A stretch of DNA of 64,000 bases from Intestinibacter bartlettii (lineage in GTDB: Bacteria; Bacillota; Clostridia; Peptostreptococcales; Peptostreptococcaceae). Below, in pieces: positions 54,102 to 62,801 of the stretch. Position 1 is the stretch's first letter. Each line of letters opens with the position of its first letter. The notes below the pieces were generated by a model. It was given only the letters and a program-made list of their open reading frames with translations. It was not told the DNA's origin and made no database searches. Position numbers and translations under genes: made by a program. The DNA lies in contig CP102273.1 in the NCBI GenBank assembly GCA_025148965.1, forward strand, positions 2,170,001 through 2,234,000. The letters are read 5' to 3'.

Positions 54102-54106
54102 AAATA

Positions 54107-54135
54107 GGAGCACACTAAAAATGCTCCCTTTTTTT
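54107..54135 (+). terminator. Terminator of the MBL lipoprotein
   Basis: Stem ggagca (54107-54112) and tgctcc (54122-54127) followed by CTTTTTTT. Confidence 0.85.
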
Positions 54136-54193
54136 ATAAATTTAAAATGAGGATAAATTCCTATAACTTATAAAAATTATCTCTTTTAACCTT

Positions 54194-54247
54194 TTATATC
54201 TTTAAAACTTCTTATATCTTTAAAACTTCTTATATCTTTAAAACTTC
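54194..54247. repeat. Three perfect tandem copies of an 18-base unit at the end of the lysozyme gene
   Basis: The unit ttatatctttaaaacttc occurs at 54194-54211, 54212-54229 and 54230-54247. The third is the 3' end of the lysozyme gene (codons for EVLKI plus TAA), so the stop and five last codons are repeated twice downstream. All copies are identical. Confidence 0.95.
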
Positions 54248-55594
54248 TCCTGTATAAATCAAGTTTGGATTTGTTATATCATTTTTTTGAATTAACTCTT
54301 TATAATCAACATCTAGTTTTCTTGATATTCCTAATAAAGTATCTCCTTTTTGAACTGTATACATAGTATTGAAATTATATCCTCTTATACTTGAATTTAT
54401 TGATGTTTCTATTTTTAAAATTTGACCTGGATAAATTAAATTCGGATTTGTTATATTATTTAAAAGTGCTATTTTATCTACTGTAGTATTAAATTTTTTT
54501 GCTATTGAAGTAAGTGTATCTCCACTTTGTACTATATAAGTTTTTATATAATGTCTGCTTGATGGTGCGGATAAATTGCCTCTTGAATTTGTAGGTATTT
54601 TTAATATTTCACCTACATATATTAGATTTGGATTTTGTAAATCATTTAACTCTGCTATTGCTTGAACTGTAGTATCAAATTTGATTGCAATTGATGTTAA
54701 TGTGTCTCCACTTTGTACTATATAAGTTGTAGTAAATACTTTCTTTCTCTTTATTATACTTCTATTACCTGGATATATTTTCAATACTTCTCCTACATAT
54801 ATCAAATTTGGATTTACTATAGAATTTGTCACTGTAATCTCATGAACTGTAGTATCATATTTTTGAGCTATTGAAGTTAGTGTGTCCCCTTCTTGAACTG
54901 TGTAATATATAACTCCACTTTGTGTAGATGGTTCTTGTCTTGTTCCTGGAATTCGTTGTGGTTGTTTTTGTTCTTTTGGAATATCTTCTCTATCATCTAA
55001 AAACATTCCATCATAAACTAAGTCTAAGTCTGTACTTGCATTTATTCCTCTTACTCTACCTGTATCTGAATATTGCCATGCAACGTATTTATTTCCCCAA
55101 ATAGGATTTGGTGATGGTCCCCCTTCTGATAATTGTGCTATCCATAAAGGATATTCAGAAAGTCCAAGACCTTCATATAAATTATATTGTGCAAAATTAG
55201 TATATGTGTAAATTGCTACATCTAATCCACTATAATTTCTTACTTCTTCTAAAAATTCTATTGCTTGACGTGTTACTTCATAATTATCAAGCCCACCTGT
55301 TTGTTCTAAATCAAGAACTAATTTTAAATCTGAATCCAATCCTCTTATAGTATCTACAAAATATCTAGCTTGTTCACTTGGTGTTGGTGATGAGCCTGGG
55401 TTAAAAAAATGATAAAATCCTACTTTTATTCCATTTTCTTTTGCTCCATTATAAAATTCATGCAAATATGGGTCTCTATAAAAAGTTCCTTCTGAAGCTT
55501 GTATTATAGCAACCTCTATACCAGCATCTCTAACTTCTCTCCAGTTTATATAACCAGACCAATTGCTTACGTCTATTCCTCTATAGCTAGCCAT
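54230..55594 (-). CDS. GH25 lysozyme with four LysM repeats
   Basis: A 454-residue N-acetylmuramidase. The GH25 domain (1-200) has YRGIDVSNWSGYINW, AIIQASEGTFYRDPY, GFYHFFNP, LKLVLDLEQTGG (catalytic acidic residues) and KYVAWQYSDTGRV, closing with STDLDLV. Four LysM repeats follow at about 230-275, 290-335, 350-395 and 405-454; each starts Y.VQ.GDTL and ends NPNLIY.GE.LKI. There is no signal peptide, which suggests release by lysis, a holin-like route or mother-cell action in sporulation. ATG 55594 follows a run of seven Gs. Isolated, with no phage genes around. Confidence 0.93.
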   Translation of the reverse strand: MASYRGIDVSNWSGYINWREVRDAGIEVAIIQASEGTFYRDPYLHEFYNGAKENGIKVGFYHFFNPGSSPTPSEQARYFVDTIRGLDSDLKLVLDLEQTGGLDNYEVTRQAIEFLEEVRNYSGLDVAIYTYTNFAQYNLYEGLGLSEYPLWIAQLSEGGPSPNPIWGNKYVAWQYSDTGRVRGINASTDLDLVYDGMFLDDREDIPKEQKQPQRIPGTRQEPSTQSGVIYYTVQEGDTLTSIAQKYDTTVHEITVTNSIVNPNLIYVGEVLKIYPGNRSIIKRKKVFTTTYIVQSGDTLTSIAIKFDTTVQAIAELNDLQNPNLIYVGEILKIPTNSRGNLSAPSSRHYIKTYIVQSGDTLTSIAKKFNTTVDKIALLNNITNPNLIYPGQILKIETSINSSIRGYNFNTMYTVQKGDTLLGISRKLDVDYKELIQKNDITNPNLIYTGEVLKI

Positions 55595-55669
55595 ATTACC
55601 CCCCCTAAATTATATTGACTTTAAATAAGCGTTTATTTATTATATTCAATCAAATATTTTTAGTGATTT

Positions 55670-55710
55670 AAAAAAAGAAACAAATGTTTTTCTCATTTGT
55701 TTCTTTTTCT
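55670..55710 (-). terminator. Terminator of the tcdA-like gene
   Basis: Seventeen-base arms aaaaaaagaaacaaatg (55670-55686) and catttgtttctttttct (55694-55710), with Ts continuing on the minus strand, just after the stop. Confidence 0.85.
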
Positions 55711-55716
55711 TTATTA

Positions 55717-56424
55717 TTATCTTTCTAGTAATTCCCTTACTACTACAGATGCTATTGTAAGACCACCCACTGAAGGTACGAAAGATATACTACCTGGTGT
55801 TACTTTTCTTCCGTTCATTATTCTTTCTTGTAATTCTCTTGGTTGTTCTGTTGAGTAAACTACTTTTAATTTTTTAATTCTTCTATCTTTAAGCTCTCTT
55901 CTAAGAACTTTTGCAAGTGGACAAGTATGTGTTTTGTAGATATCTGTTACTACAATTTTAGTTGGGTCTAATTTATTACCCATTCCCATAGAACTTATTA
56001 TGTTAAATCCTTTTTCTTTACATGTTTCTATAAGTTTTATTTTTGAAGTAACCATATCTATAGCATCTACAACATAATCGTAATCTTCTGTTAATATTTC
56101 ATCACTTGTTTCTGCATTGTATAATTTTTTAATTGCTTTTATATTTAAATCTGGGTTTATATCTAAAAGTCTTTCTTTCATAACATCTACTTTAAGTCTT
56201 CCAATTGTAGAATGTAGTGCTGGTATTTGTCTATTTATATTAGTTATATCAACATCATCGAAATCAACTATAGTTATATTTCCAACTCCTGCTCTTACTA
56301 AAGCTTCACAAGCGAAACTTCCAACTCCTCCAACTCCGAATACTATAACATTTGCATCTTTTAATTTATCTAGTCCTTCTTGTCCAACAATAAGGCCAGT
56401 TCTCATTTTAAAATCTTTTTTCAT
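55717..56424 (-). CDS. tcdA: tRNA threonylcarbamoyladenosine dehydratase (TcdA/CsdL)
   Basis: ThiF/E1-like ATP-using enzyme that cyclises t6A37 in tRNA. The nucleotide-binding motif VIVFGVGGVGSFACEALVRAG lies near residue 30, then DFDDVDITNINRQIPALHST. TcdA-type motifs are VDAIDMVTSKI, ISSMGMGNKLDP and THTCPLAKVLRREL, and KVTPGSISFVPSVGG near the end. Length 235 is the normal short form without a C-terminal membrane tail. ATG 56424. Its substrate is the same t6A nucleoside that mtaB (27.9 kb) can methylthiolate, so the two enzymes act on related tRNAs. Confidence 0.93.
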   Translation of the reverse strand: MKKDFKMRTGLIVGQEGLDKLKDANVIVFGVGGVGSFACEALVRAGVGNITIVDFDDVDITNINRQIPALHSTIGRLKVDVMKERLLDINPDLNIKAIKKLYNAETSDEILTEDYDYVVDAIDMVTSKIKLIETCKEKGFNIISSMGMGNKLDPTKIVVTDIYKTHTCPLAKVLRRELKDRRIKKLKVVYSTEQPRELQERIMNGRKVTPGSISFVPSVGGLTIASVVVRELLER

Positions 56425-56499
56425 AGTTTTTCTCCTAAAATTTTTTTCTTGAACTATTATAATTTAATTTTCACTTTTTTTAAAGATATATTCTAACAA

Positions 56500-56560
56500 A
56501 AAAAAGAGATATTGCAAATTTAATTTTAAAGTTAAACTTTGTAAGCTCAATATCTCCCCT
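56500..56560 (-). terminator. Terminator of the rhodanese gene
   Basis: Outer arms agagatattg (56505-56514) and caatatctcc (56548-56557), the inner part folds further, and eight Ts follow on the minus strand. Confidence 0.75.
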
Positions 56561-56585
56561 TTATTTAAATATAAATTATATATTT

Positions 56586-56897
56586 TTAATATAATGGATA
56601 ATTGTAATAATCTAAACCTCCATTTAAACTATATACCCTTCTAAATCCATTAATCATTAATACTTTTCCTACACTTACACTTTGTACCCCATATTGACAA
56701 TATAAAAGAATATTGCCGTTTCTATATGGTTGAATTTCATTTATTCTATCTAATATTTGATTAGTTGGTATATTAATAGCATTTGGTAAGTGTCCTCTTG
56801 TATAATCATAATAATCTCGCAAATCTATTATCAAACTAAATTGATTTCTAGCCAACATCTGTTGTACTTGATTTGCACTTATTGTATTTACTGCCAT
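56586..56897 (-). CDS. Single-domain rhodanese-like protein
   Basis: A 103-residue rhodanese fold: FSLIIDLRDYYDYTRGHLPNAINIP (in two parts) and the active-site loop ILLYCQYGVQS near residue 75. The Cys is kept, but the usual CxxGxRS loop has Gln in place of Arg. Sulfurtransferase or phosphatase-like activity is possible; there is no partner gene. ATG 56897 follows AAGAAGGGG. Single-gene unit, terminator present. The loop length (6 residues) is that of sulfurtransferases rather than Cdc25-like phosphatases. Confidence 0.85.
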   Translation of the reverse strand: MAVNTISANQVQQMLARNQFSLIIDLRDYYDYTRGHLPNAINIPTNQILDRINEIQPYRNGNILLYCQYGVQSVSVGKVLMINGFRRVYSLNGGLDYYNYPLY

Positions 56898-57132
56898 AAA
56901 TACCCCTTCTTTCTTTTTAGCAATTAGAAAATTTTAAGTATCTTTAATTTTCTTGAAATGCACCTATGGAAATTATAATAAAATTTTTAAATTTTATAGT
57001 TTATCATATTCTATATTTTGATAAATTGTTACAATTAATTACTTTATCCACCTGTTTTTTACATATTTTAGTATTATAATTTCTTTACATAAAAGGATAT
57101 CAATTTATAGTAAATCTAATTTCTTTGTTTTA

Positions 57133-57807
57133 TTATATATTTGGTATTTGCCAATCGATTGGAGCTTTGCCTAAGCCTTGTAATATCTCATTTATTTTTG
57201 AGAAATGTTTACATCCAAAGAATCCTCTATATGCTGAAAGTGGACTTGGATGTGCAGACTCTAAAACATAATGTCTACTAGTATCAATTAACGATTTTTT
57301 ACGTCTTGCATTTCCACCCCATAAAACAAATATTACCGGTTCTTCTCTTGTATTTAATAATTTTATAATATTATCAGTAAATATTTCCCAGCCAATATTT
57401 TGATGAGAATTTGCTTCATGTACTCTAACTGTCAATGCAGTGTTTAATAGCAGAACACCTTGATCTGCCCATGGTATTAAATAACCATTATTAGGTATGT
57501 AACAGTCTAAATCTTCATGTAATTCTTTATATATATTCAAAAGTGATGGTGGTATTTTCACACCTTTTTGAACAGAAAATGCCAATCCATGTGCTTGATT
57601 TTCTCCGTGATATGGATCCTGACCTAAGATTAAAACTTTAGTATCCTTAAAAGAAGTGTGTTTTAATGCTTCGAATATATTATACATATTTGGATATATA
57701 ACTTTACTAGAGTATTCTTGTTTTAAGAATTCTCTAAGATTTTGATAATATTCTTTTTGGAATTCATCTTTTAATAATTCATCCCAATCATTATTTAGTT
57801 TAACCAT
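57133..57807 (-). CDS. ung: Uracil-DNA glycosylase, family 1
   Basis: Removes uracil from DNA. Motif 1 is [18 protein letters not shown] (catalytic Asp), motif 2 is [18 protein letters not shown] (His), with LLNTALTVR and FVLWGGNAR between them. Length 224 is typical. ATG 57807 follows GAGGAG. It is divergent from apbE; no clear terminator is visible between it and the rhodanese unit. Confidence 0.97.
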   Translation of the reverse strand: MVKLNNDWDELLKDEFQKEYYQNLREFLKQEYSSKVIYPNMYNIFEALKHTSFKDTKVLILGQDPYHGENQAHGLAFSVQKGVKIPPSLLNIYKELHEDLDCYIPNNGYLIPWADQGVLLLNTALTVRVHEANSHQNIGWEIFTDNIIKLLNTREEPVIFVLWGGNARRKKSLIDTSRHYVLESAHPSPLSAYRGFFGCKHFSKINEILQGLGKAPIDWQIPNI

Positions 57808-57841
57808 TATAAAAACTCCTCTTCATTTTTTCTTCTTATGT

Positions 57842-57860
57842 TATAATTAAATATAACATA
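57842..57860. repeat. Short repeat of the ung-apbE divergent region
   Basis: The sequence taacataagaagaa (57854-57867) nearly mirrors ttcttcttatgttataa (57829-57845), forming a pair of 14-base arms flanking attaaata between the divergent genes. It could be a hairpin or an operator shared by ung and apbE. Confidence 0.55.
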
Positions 57861-57887
57861 AGAAGAAAATTATTTAAAGGAGGCATT

Positions 57888-58934
57888 ATGAATAAGAAAA
57901 AATCTACCTTTTTAATAATAGCAATTATAGCTATTTGTTTTTTTATCTACATATTTATGGGCAACTTTAATAAAGGAGATTATAGTCAAACTTACTACGA
58001 CTTAAACACTGTAAGCAATATAACTTTATATAATGTAAAAGAATCTGATTCAAAAGAGATTTTAGACGAATGCGGAAAAATCTTGTTGGATATTGATAAT
58101 ACCATGTCGAAAACAAGGGATTATAGTGATGTTACTAAAATAAATCAAAATGCGGGAAAAGGATATGTAAATATATCTGATAAAACTTTTGAAGTAATAA
58201 AAACTGCTCTTCATTTTTCAGATATATCTGATGGTGTATTTGATATTTCTATAGGACCTGTTGTAGACTTATGGGGAATAGGCACTGACAATGCTAGAGT
58301 CCCTGATAAAAACGAAATAAAAGATAAATTATCTCTTGTAAATTACAAAGATATTTCAATTGATGAAAAAAATAATTCAGTAAAATTAAATAAAAAAGGT
58401 ATGGAAATTGACTTAGGTGGTATAGCAAAAGGATATGCAGCTGACCAAATTGTAAAATATTTAAAATCTAAAGATGTAGAAAGTGCAATAATAAATCTTG
58501 GAGGGAATGTATTTATTTTAGGCGAAAAAGAAAAAAATACACCATTTAAAGTTGGAATCCAAGACCCTACAAGCAAAGATGGCTCTTCAATTGGAAACAT
58601 AGCTGTTTCAAATAAATCTGTTGTCACATCTGGTATATACGAAAGATATTTAGAAAAAGATGGAATTATATATCATCATATGATAGATCCATCAACTGGT
58701 TATCCATTTGAAAATAACTTAAGTAGTGTTACTATTATATCATCATCATCTATTGTTGGCGATGGACTATCAACTACTACTTTTGGACTTGGTCTACAAA
58801 AGGGAATGAAATTAATAGAAAGTCTAGATAATACAGATGCGATATTTATAACTAAAGATAAAAAAGTGTATACTACTTCAAACTTAAAAGGTAAACTTAA
58901 TTTAAAAAACGAATCTTTTAAATTAATGAATTAA
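57888..58934 (+). CDS. apbE: FAD:protein FMN transferase (ApbE)
   Basis: Transfers FMN from FAD to a Thr of target proteins such as RnfG/NqrC. An N-terminal anchor (about 5-25, no lipobox Cys) places it outside. Motifs: VSNITLYNV, ISDGVFDISIGPVVDLWGIG, GMEIDLGGIAKGYAADQIV, ALINLGGNV-like SAIINLGGNV, SIGNIAVSNKSVVTSGIYER and HHMIDPSTGYPFEN, with DGLSTTTFGLG at the end. Length 348. ATG 57888 follows AAAGGAGG. Monocistronic; no Rnf genes are near, so its target is elsewhere. Confidence 0.94.
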   Translation: MNKKKSTFLIIAIIAICFFIYIFMGNFNKGDYSQTYYDLNTVSNITLYNVKESDSKEILDECGKILLDIDNTMSKTRDYSDVTKINQNAGKGYVNISDKTFEVIKTALHFSDISDGVFDISIGPVVDLWGIGTDNARVPDKNEIKDKLSLVNYKDISIDEKNNSVKLNKKGMEIDLGGIAKGYAADQIVKYLKSKDVESAIINLGGNVFILGEKEKNTPFKVGIQDPTSKDGSSIGNIAVSNKSVVTSGIYERYLEKDGIIYHHMIDPSTGYPFENNLSSVTIISSSSIVGDGLSTTTFGLGLQKGMKLIESLDNTDAIFITKDKKVYTTSNLKGKLNLKNESFKLMN

Positions 58935-58950
58935 TTACCAATTTACATAT

Positions 58951-59000
58951 AAAAAGACAACTGTAAAATAGAAAAAATCTATTTATCAGTTGTCTTTTGT
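58951..59000. terminator. Bidirectional terminator between apbE and the ABC operon
   Basis: Arms aaaaagacaactg (58951-58963) and cagttgtctttt (58987-58998) with a further stem inside the loop. T-runs on both strands serve both convergent units. Confidence 0.85.
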
Positions 59001-59012
59001 TTTATGAAAGTA

Positions 59013-59771
59013 TTATCTGCTATATAGGATATGCAGATCACCTTTTGAATCATATACGATTTCAACATCTATATCATAAATTTCTTTAATGAACTCTTTG
59101 GTTAAAACCTCTTGTGGTGTCCCCATACCTACAATTCTACCATTTTTCATTACAAATAATCTATCACAATACATTGATGCAATATTTAAATCATGTATTG
59201 CAGATATGATAGTTAGATTTAAACTTTTTACTATGTTCAAAAGTGATAATTGATATTTTATATCTAAATGATTTGTTGGTTCATCTAGTATTAAACATGG
59301 TGTTTGTTGTGCCAAAGCCCTAGCTAAAATTACTCTCTGCTGTTCACCACCTGATAAAGTTGAAAAGCTTCTATTTTTAAATCCTAACATTCCAACTTTT
59401 TCTAATGATTCATTTACTATATCATAATCTTCACTATTATCTGGTTCTAAACTTTTTTTATGTGGAGAACGTCCCATAAGTACTACTTCTCCAACAGAAA
59501 AATCAAAATTATAATAATTATGTTGAGCAACTACAGCTAATTTCTTAGCAGATTCTTTTACACTCATTTTAGAAATATCTTCTTCTCCTAACATTATACA
59601 TCCATTATTAGGCTTTAATATTCTATATATACATTTTAATAAAGTCGACTTTCCACTACCATTTGGACCTATAATCCCTATAAATTCTCTATTTTTAGAA
59701 TCTATTGAAACTCCTTTTAATATTTCATTATTTCCTATTTCCATTTTTATATCTGTAGCACATATATTCAT
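59013..59771 (-). CDS. ABC transporter ATP-binding protein (FecE/BtuD type)
   Basis: Cytoplasmic ATPase of an iron-siderophore, haem or cobalamin importer. Walker A GPNGSGKSTLLKC, Q-loop VAVVAQHNYYNF, signature LSGGEQQRVILARAL, Walker B CLILDEPTNHLD and the switch SAIHDLN are intact. Length 252. The ATG overlaps the permease stop by one base. It is the third gene of the sbp-permease-ATPase operon that ends at the shared terminator. Confidence 0.95.
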   Translation of the reverse strand: MNICATDIKMEIGNNEILKGVSIDSKNREFIGIIGPNGSGKSTLLKCIYRILKPNNGCIMLGEEDISKMSVKESAKKLAVVAQHNYYNFDFSVGEVVLMGRSPHKKSLEPDNSEDYDIVNESLEKVGMLGFKNRSFSTLSGGEQQRVILARALAQQTPCLILDEPTNHLDIKYQLSLLNIVKSLNLTIISAIHDLNIASMYCDRLFVMKNGRIVGMGTPQEVLTKEFIKEIYDIDVEIVYDSKGDLHILYSR

Positions 59772-60838
59772 TACTCAACTCCTCCAAATCCATAAGATTT
59801 CTTAACCATTAAATATATAAATACTGGTGCTCCTACCATTGATATTAAAATACCAATTGGTATTTCAGAATTAGGTATTATTATTCTAGATAAAGCATCT
59901 GCAAAAATCATAAATATTGATCCTACCAATGCTGAAATTGGTATCAATTTTTTATGGTCGGTACCAAATATCATTCTAACTGCATGAGGTATTATAAGAC
60001 CAACAAAACCAATTACACCAGCACAATAAACAGAAAGACCTATCATTATTGAAGTTATTATTAAATATATATGCCTTGGTTTATGTAAATCTGTACCTAA
60101 TGTAATAGATACGTCATCGCCTAAAAGCATTAAATTTAACACCCTGTATCTACTCCAGAAAAATAAACAAGCTATTATGACAATAGGAAGTATTATTATA
60201 TCAGTTTCCCATTTTGCTCCAGCTAAACTACCTAGAAGCCAATAAGTTACACTTTGCATACCTGTTTTATCATTGGCTATGTAAATTATAAAATTTGAAA
60301 ATGATGAACAAACTGCACTTAATGCCATTCCTGCTAAAATTAATTTTGAAGAAGTTGCACTACCTTTTATATTAGCTAAAAGTAAAACACCAAATGAAAC
60401 CAGTAAAGCACCTATAAATGCCATGACTCCGACAAAATTACCTCCTAATACTGCTCCAAATCCAAGCATTATAGCAAATGTTGCTCCAAGTGATGCCCCT
60501 GATGATATTCCTAGAATATAAGGGTCTGCCAATGGATTTTTTACTATAGCTTGCATAACAACACCGCTAATACTTAAGCTCATGCCTATTGCTATTGCTA
60601 AAACTACACGTGGAAATCTAATTACCCATACTACATCATGCATAGGTCCGCTTGAATATTCGCTGTATGCTTTTATACCTAAAAGTTTGTATCCTAAAAC
60701 TTTGTAAACTTCTGACACTGAGATTTTTGCACTTCCAAGTGTAACAGATATCATAATTGATCCGACAAGTATTACTAATAACGTTAAAACTACACCTATA
60801 TACATAGGTGTAGAATCTTTTATTGATTTCTTGTTCAT
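59771..60838 (-). CDS. ABC transporter permease (FecCD family)
   Basis: Ten-helix membrane permease of the FecCD/BtuC family, 355 residues. Typical pieces are VIRFPRVVLAIAIGMSLSISGVVMQAI, NPLADPYILGISSGASLGAT, LILAGMALSAV and GFVGLIIPHAVRMIFGTDHK, then RIIIPNSEIPIGILISMVGAPVFIYLM. Length is normal. It starts one base after the binding-protein gene. One permease gene implies a homodimer in the membrane. Confidence 0.95.
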   Translation of the reverse strand: MNKKSIKDSTPMYIGVVLTLLVILVGSIMISVTLGSAKISVSEVYKVLGYKLLGIKAYSEYSSGPMHDVVWVIRFPRVVLAIAIGMSLSISGVVMQAIVKNPLADPYILGISSGASLGATFAIMLGFGAVLGGNFVGVMAFIGALLVSFGVLLLANIKGSATSSKLILAGMALSAVCSSFSNFIIYIANDKTGMQSVTYWLLGSLAGAKWETDIIILPIVIIACLFFWSRYRVLNLMLLGDDVSITLGTDLHKPRHIYLIITSIMIGLSVYCAGVIGFVGLIIPHAVRMIFGTDHKKLIPISALVGSIFMIFADALSRIIIPNSEIPIGILISMVGAPVFIYLMVKKSYGFGGVE

Positions 60839-60839
60839 G

Positions 60840-61868
60840 TTATTTATTTAAATCAGGATATAAACCTGCTGATATAGTTTCTATCCCATTTATTGTACGA
60901 ACACCTGAAGCATACATATCTCCAAGCATTATTGGTACTACCCTTTTATTTTTAACTGCATCTAAGCTACTAAATGCTTTATCTTTCAATAATTTATCTA
61001 AAGCGTCTTGTTTTACTTGTTCTGGATCATCACCTGAATATGGCATATATACTACATATATTACATCTGGATTTAAAGATACTATATCTTCTTTTCCTAA
61101 TTTACTTTGGTCTTTTGCAACTAAGTTTCCACCTAGAGATGTAATCATATCTCCCCCTAAACTATTTGCTCCATAGTTACTTATCTCGTCACCTAAAAAT
61201 TCTACCATTAGTACATTTTGTTTTTCTTGTCCTTCTGCTGCTTTTAATGCTTTATCTATTTTTGATTGCATATTATCTACTATTTTTTGAGATTTATCTT
61301 CTACATTAAATATTTTCCCTAAATTTAATATATCTGTCATCTCATTTTGTATAGTTCTCTTTTCGCCTTCTTTTCTTCTTGTGTTAGTATTTATGTAAGT
61401 ATTACATCCTTTATCAATCCATGTATTTACATCACCTAATTTATCCTCTGCAAATATTGAACCCCAGCTAAGTATCATATCTGGATTTAATGCTGTTACA
61501 GTCTCTTTAGATGGTGTAAATTCAGTTAAATATTCAACATTTTCAAATGCCTTTTTATACTTATCATCTAATTCATTATCAAGTCCAGCTGCAGCTACTA
61601 ATCTATCTTCTAAACCTAATTCTAACATAGTTTCTATAGACCCTTGATATACTGCAAGAACCTTTTCTGGCGCTTTTTCATAAGTTGTTTTAACTTCATC
61701 TCCTGAATAGTTATATGTTGTTATCTCAACAGGATACCCCTCTACAGCTTCTTTATTTAAGCTAGTCGTAGCACTATTTGAATTACTTTTTGAGTTGCAG
61801 CCAATCATAACTATACACATTGTTGCTAAAAATGTTGTTGTGATTATTTTCTTTAATTTTTTGTTCAT
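60840..61868 (-). CDS. ABC transporter substrate-binding lipoprotein (FepB/BtuF type)
   Basis: A 342-residue periplasmic-binding-type lipoprotein: signal with lipobox IVMIGCNS (Cys about residue 24). The class III binding fold shows KVLAVYQGSIETMLELGLEDRLVAAAG, ALNPDMILSWGSIF and ENVLMVEFLGDEISNYGANS-like VLMVEFLGDEISNYG, then IVSLNPDVIYVVYMP, all usual for siderophore/haem/B12-binding members. Ligand not determinable; there is no cobalamin riboswitch upstream. ATG 61868 follows AAGGGG. First gene of the operon; leader has a perfect inverted repeat. Confidence 0.93.
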   Translation of the reverse strand: MNKKLKKIITTTFLATMCIVMIGCNSKSNSNSATTSLNKEAVEGYPVEITTYNYSGDEVKTTYEKAPEKVLAVYQGSIETMLELGLEDRLVAAAGLDNELDDKYKKAFENVEYLTEFTPSKETVTALNPDMILSWGSIFAEDKLGDVNTWIDKGCNTYINTNTRRKEGEKRTIQNEMTDILNLGKIFNVEDKSQKIVDNMQSKIDKALKAAEGQEKQNVLMVEFLGDEISNYGANSLGGDMITSLGGNLVAKDQSKLGKEDIVSLNPDVIYVVYMPYSGDDPEQVKQDALDKLLKDKAFSSLDAVKNKRVVPIMLGDMYASGVRTINGIETISAGLYPDLNK

Positions 61869-61894
61869 AAATTACCCCTTATATTTTTATTTTA

Positions 61895-61932
61895 ATTTTG
61901 GATAATGTTGCTAATACAATATTATCCAAAAT
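61895..61932 (-). promoter_or_regulatory. Perfect inverted repeat in the ABC-operon leader
   Basis: Arms attttggataat (61895-61906) and attatccaaaat (61921-61932), a perfect 12-base pair with a 14-base spacer. The half-sites contain GATAAT/ATTATC as in Fur boxes, but the 14-base gap is not the Fur layout. It begins about 4 bases after the predicted transcription start. There is no T-run, so not a terminator. Confidence 0.6.
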
Positions 61933-61942
61933 CCACTTCACA

Positions 61943-61951
61943 ATTATAACA
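61943..61951 (-). promoter_or_regulatory. Extended -10 promoter of the ABC operon
   Basis: TGTTATAAT on the minus strand (TATAAT at 61943-61948), with a weak -35. Start about 61936. Confidence 0.5.
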
Positions 61952-62013
61952 TGATACATCTTTTTTTAATATATTTTTTATACTATTATATATTCTATTT
62001 TGTTATCACTAGT

Positions 62014-62724
62014 TTATTTTACACAAATCAAATCTTTCATATTTTCGAATTTCTTATCTCCAATTCCATTTACATTTTTTATCTCTTCAATGCTTTTAAA
62101 CTCGCCATTCTCATCTCGATAACTAAGTATCTTGTTTGCTGTTGCTTCGCCTACCCCTGGAATATCGTCTAATTGTTTTAAATCAGCAGTATTAATATTG
62201 ATTTTGCTTCCTTGGCTATCACTTTGAGTCGCATTATTAGAACTATTATTAGCTTGATTATTATTACCTTTATTAGATGTCACTTGAGTTGAATCAGAAT
62301 TATTTTCAATTACTTCACCTTCTTTAGGTATTATATAATGCTTTTCATCTTCTAGTTTCATAGCTAAGTTTATATTATTAGTATCTGCATTTTTTGTTAG
62401 CCCTCCTAATTTCTCTACAGCATCAGCAAGTCTCTTGTCACTACTTAATGTTACTACCCCCTCTTTGGCAACTTGTCCCGATATGTATACTGTAATTTCT
62501 TTAACTCCTACATCTTTTTCTGATTTATTATCTTCATTGCTATTACTAGAACTGCTATTCTCTGCACCATCATTTTTATTTATAGTATCCTCTGTATTTT
62601 TTGATGTGTTTTCTTCTTCATTAAGTACATAAACTTCATCTGATAAATACCCTTTACATAGTAATCCTCCAATTGAAATCAAAACAATTATTGCAAAAGT
62701 TATTATTTTACCTTTATTATTCAT
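62014..62724 (-). CDS. comEA: ComEA-like DNA-binding protein
   Basis: Membrane-anchored DNA receptor of the competence system. One N-terminal helix (about 8-28), a Ser/Asn/Asp/Glu-rich linker, an SLBB-like domain (about 75-135, KEITVYISGQVAKEGVVTLS), another low-complexity linker, and a C-terminal double helix-hairpin-helix (about 172-236: ININTADLKQLDDIPGVGEA, ANKILSYRDENGEFKSIEEI). The true start is ATG 62724 with AAGGAG eight bases before it; GTG 62733 overlaps the site. Length 236. Lies apart from comEC (48-49 kb) but serves the same process. Confidence 0.92.
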   Translation of the reverse strand: MNNKGKIITFAIIVLISIGGLLCKGYLSDEVYVLNEEENTSKNTEDTINKNDGAENSSSSNSNEDNKSEKDVGVKEITVYISGQVAKEGVVTLSSDKRLADAVEKLGGLTKNADTNNINLAMKLEDEKHYIIPKEGEVIENNSDSTQVTSNKGNNNQANNSSNNATQSDSQGSKININTADLKQLDDIPGVGEATANKILSYRDENGEFKSIEEIKNVNGIGDKKFENMKDLICVK

Positions 62725-62761
62725 TTTTATCACTCCTTATTATGGATTATTGACAAAAATA

Positions 62762-62770
62762 TGTTATACT
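62762..62770 (+). promoter_or_regulatory. Extended -10 promoter of dacF
   Basis: TG at 62762-62763 and TATACT at 62765-62770, about 30 bases ahead of the ATG; the -35 is weak. Confidence 0.5.
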
Positions 62771-62801
62771 AAAATGTAAGTTTATAAATTGGAGGTCGAA
62801 A

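Noticed and set aside
54230-55594. Prophage remnant around the lysozyme
   Set aside because: Only the lysozyme is phage-like; the neighbours are chromosomal genes.
61869-62013. Cobalamin riboswitch ahead of the ABC operon
   Set aside because: The gap is only about 145 bases and lacks the B12-box; the operon could still carry cobalamin, but not under that control.
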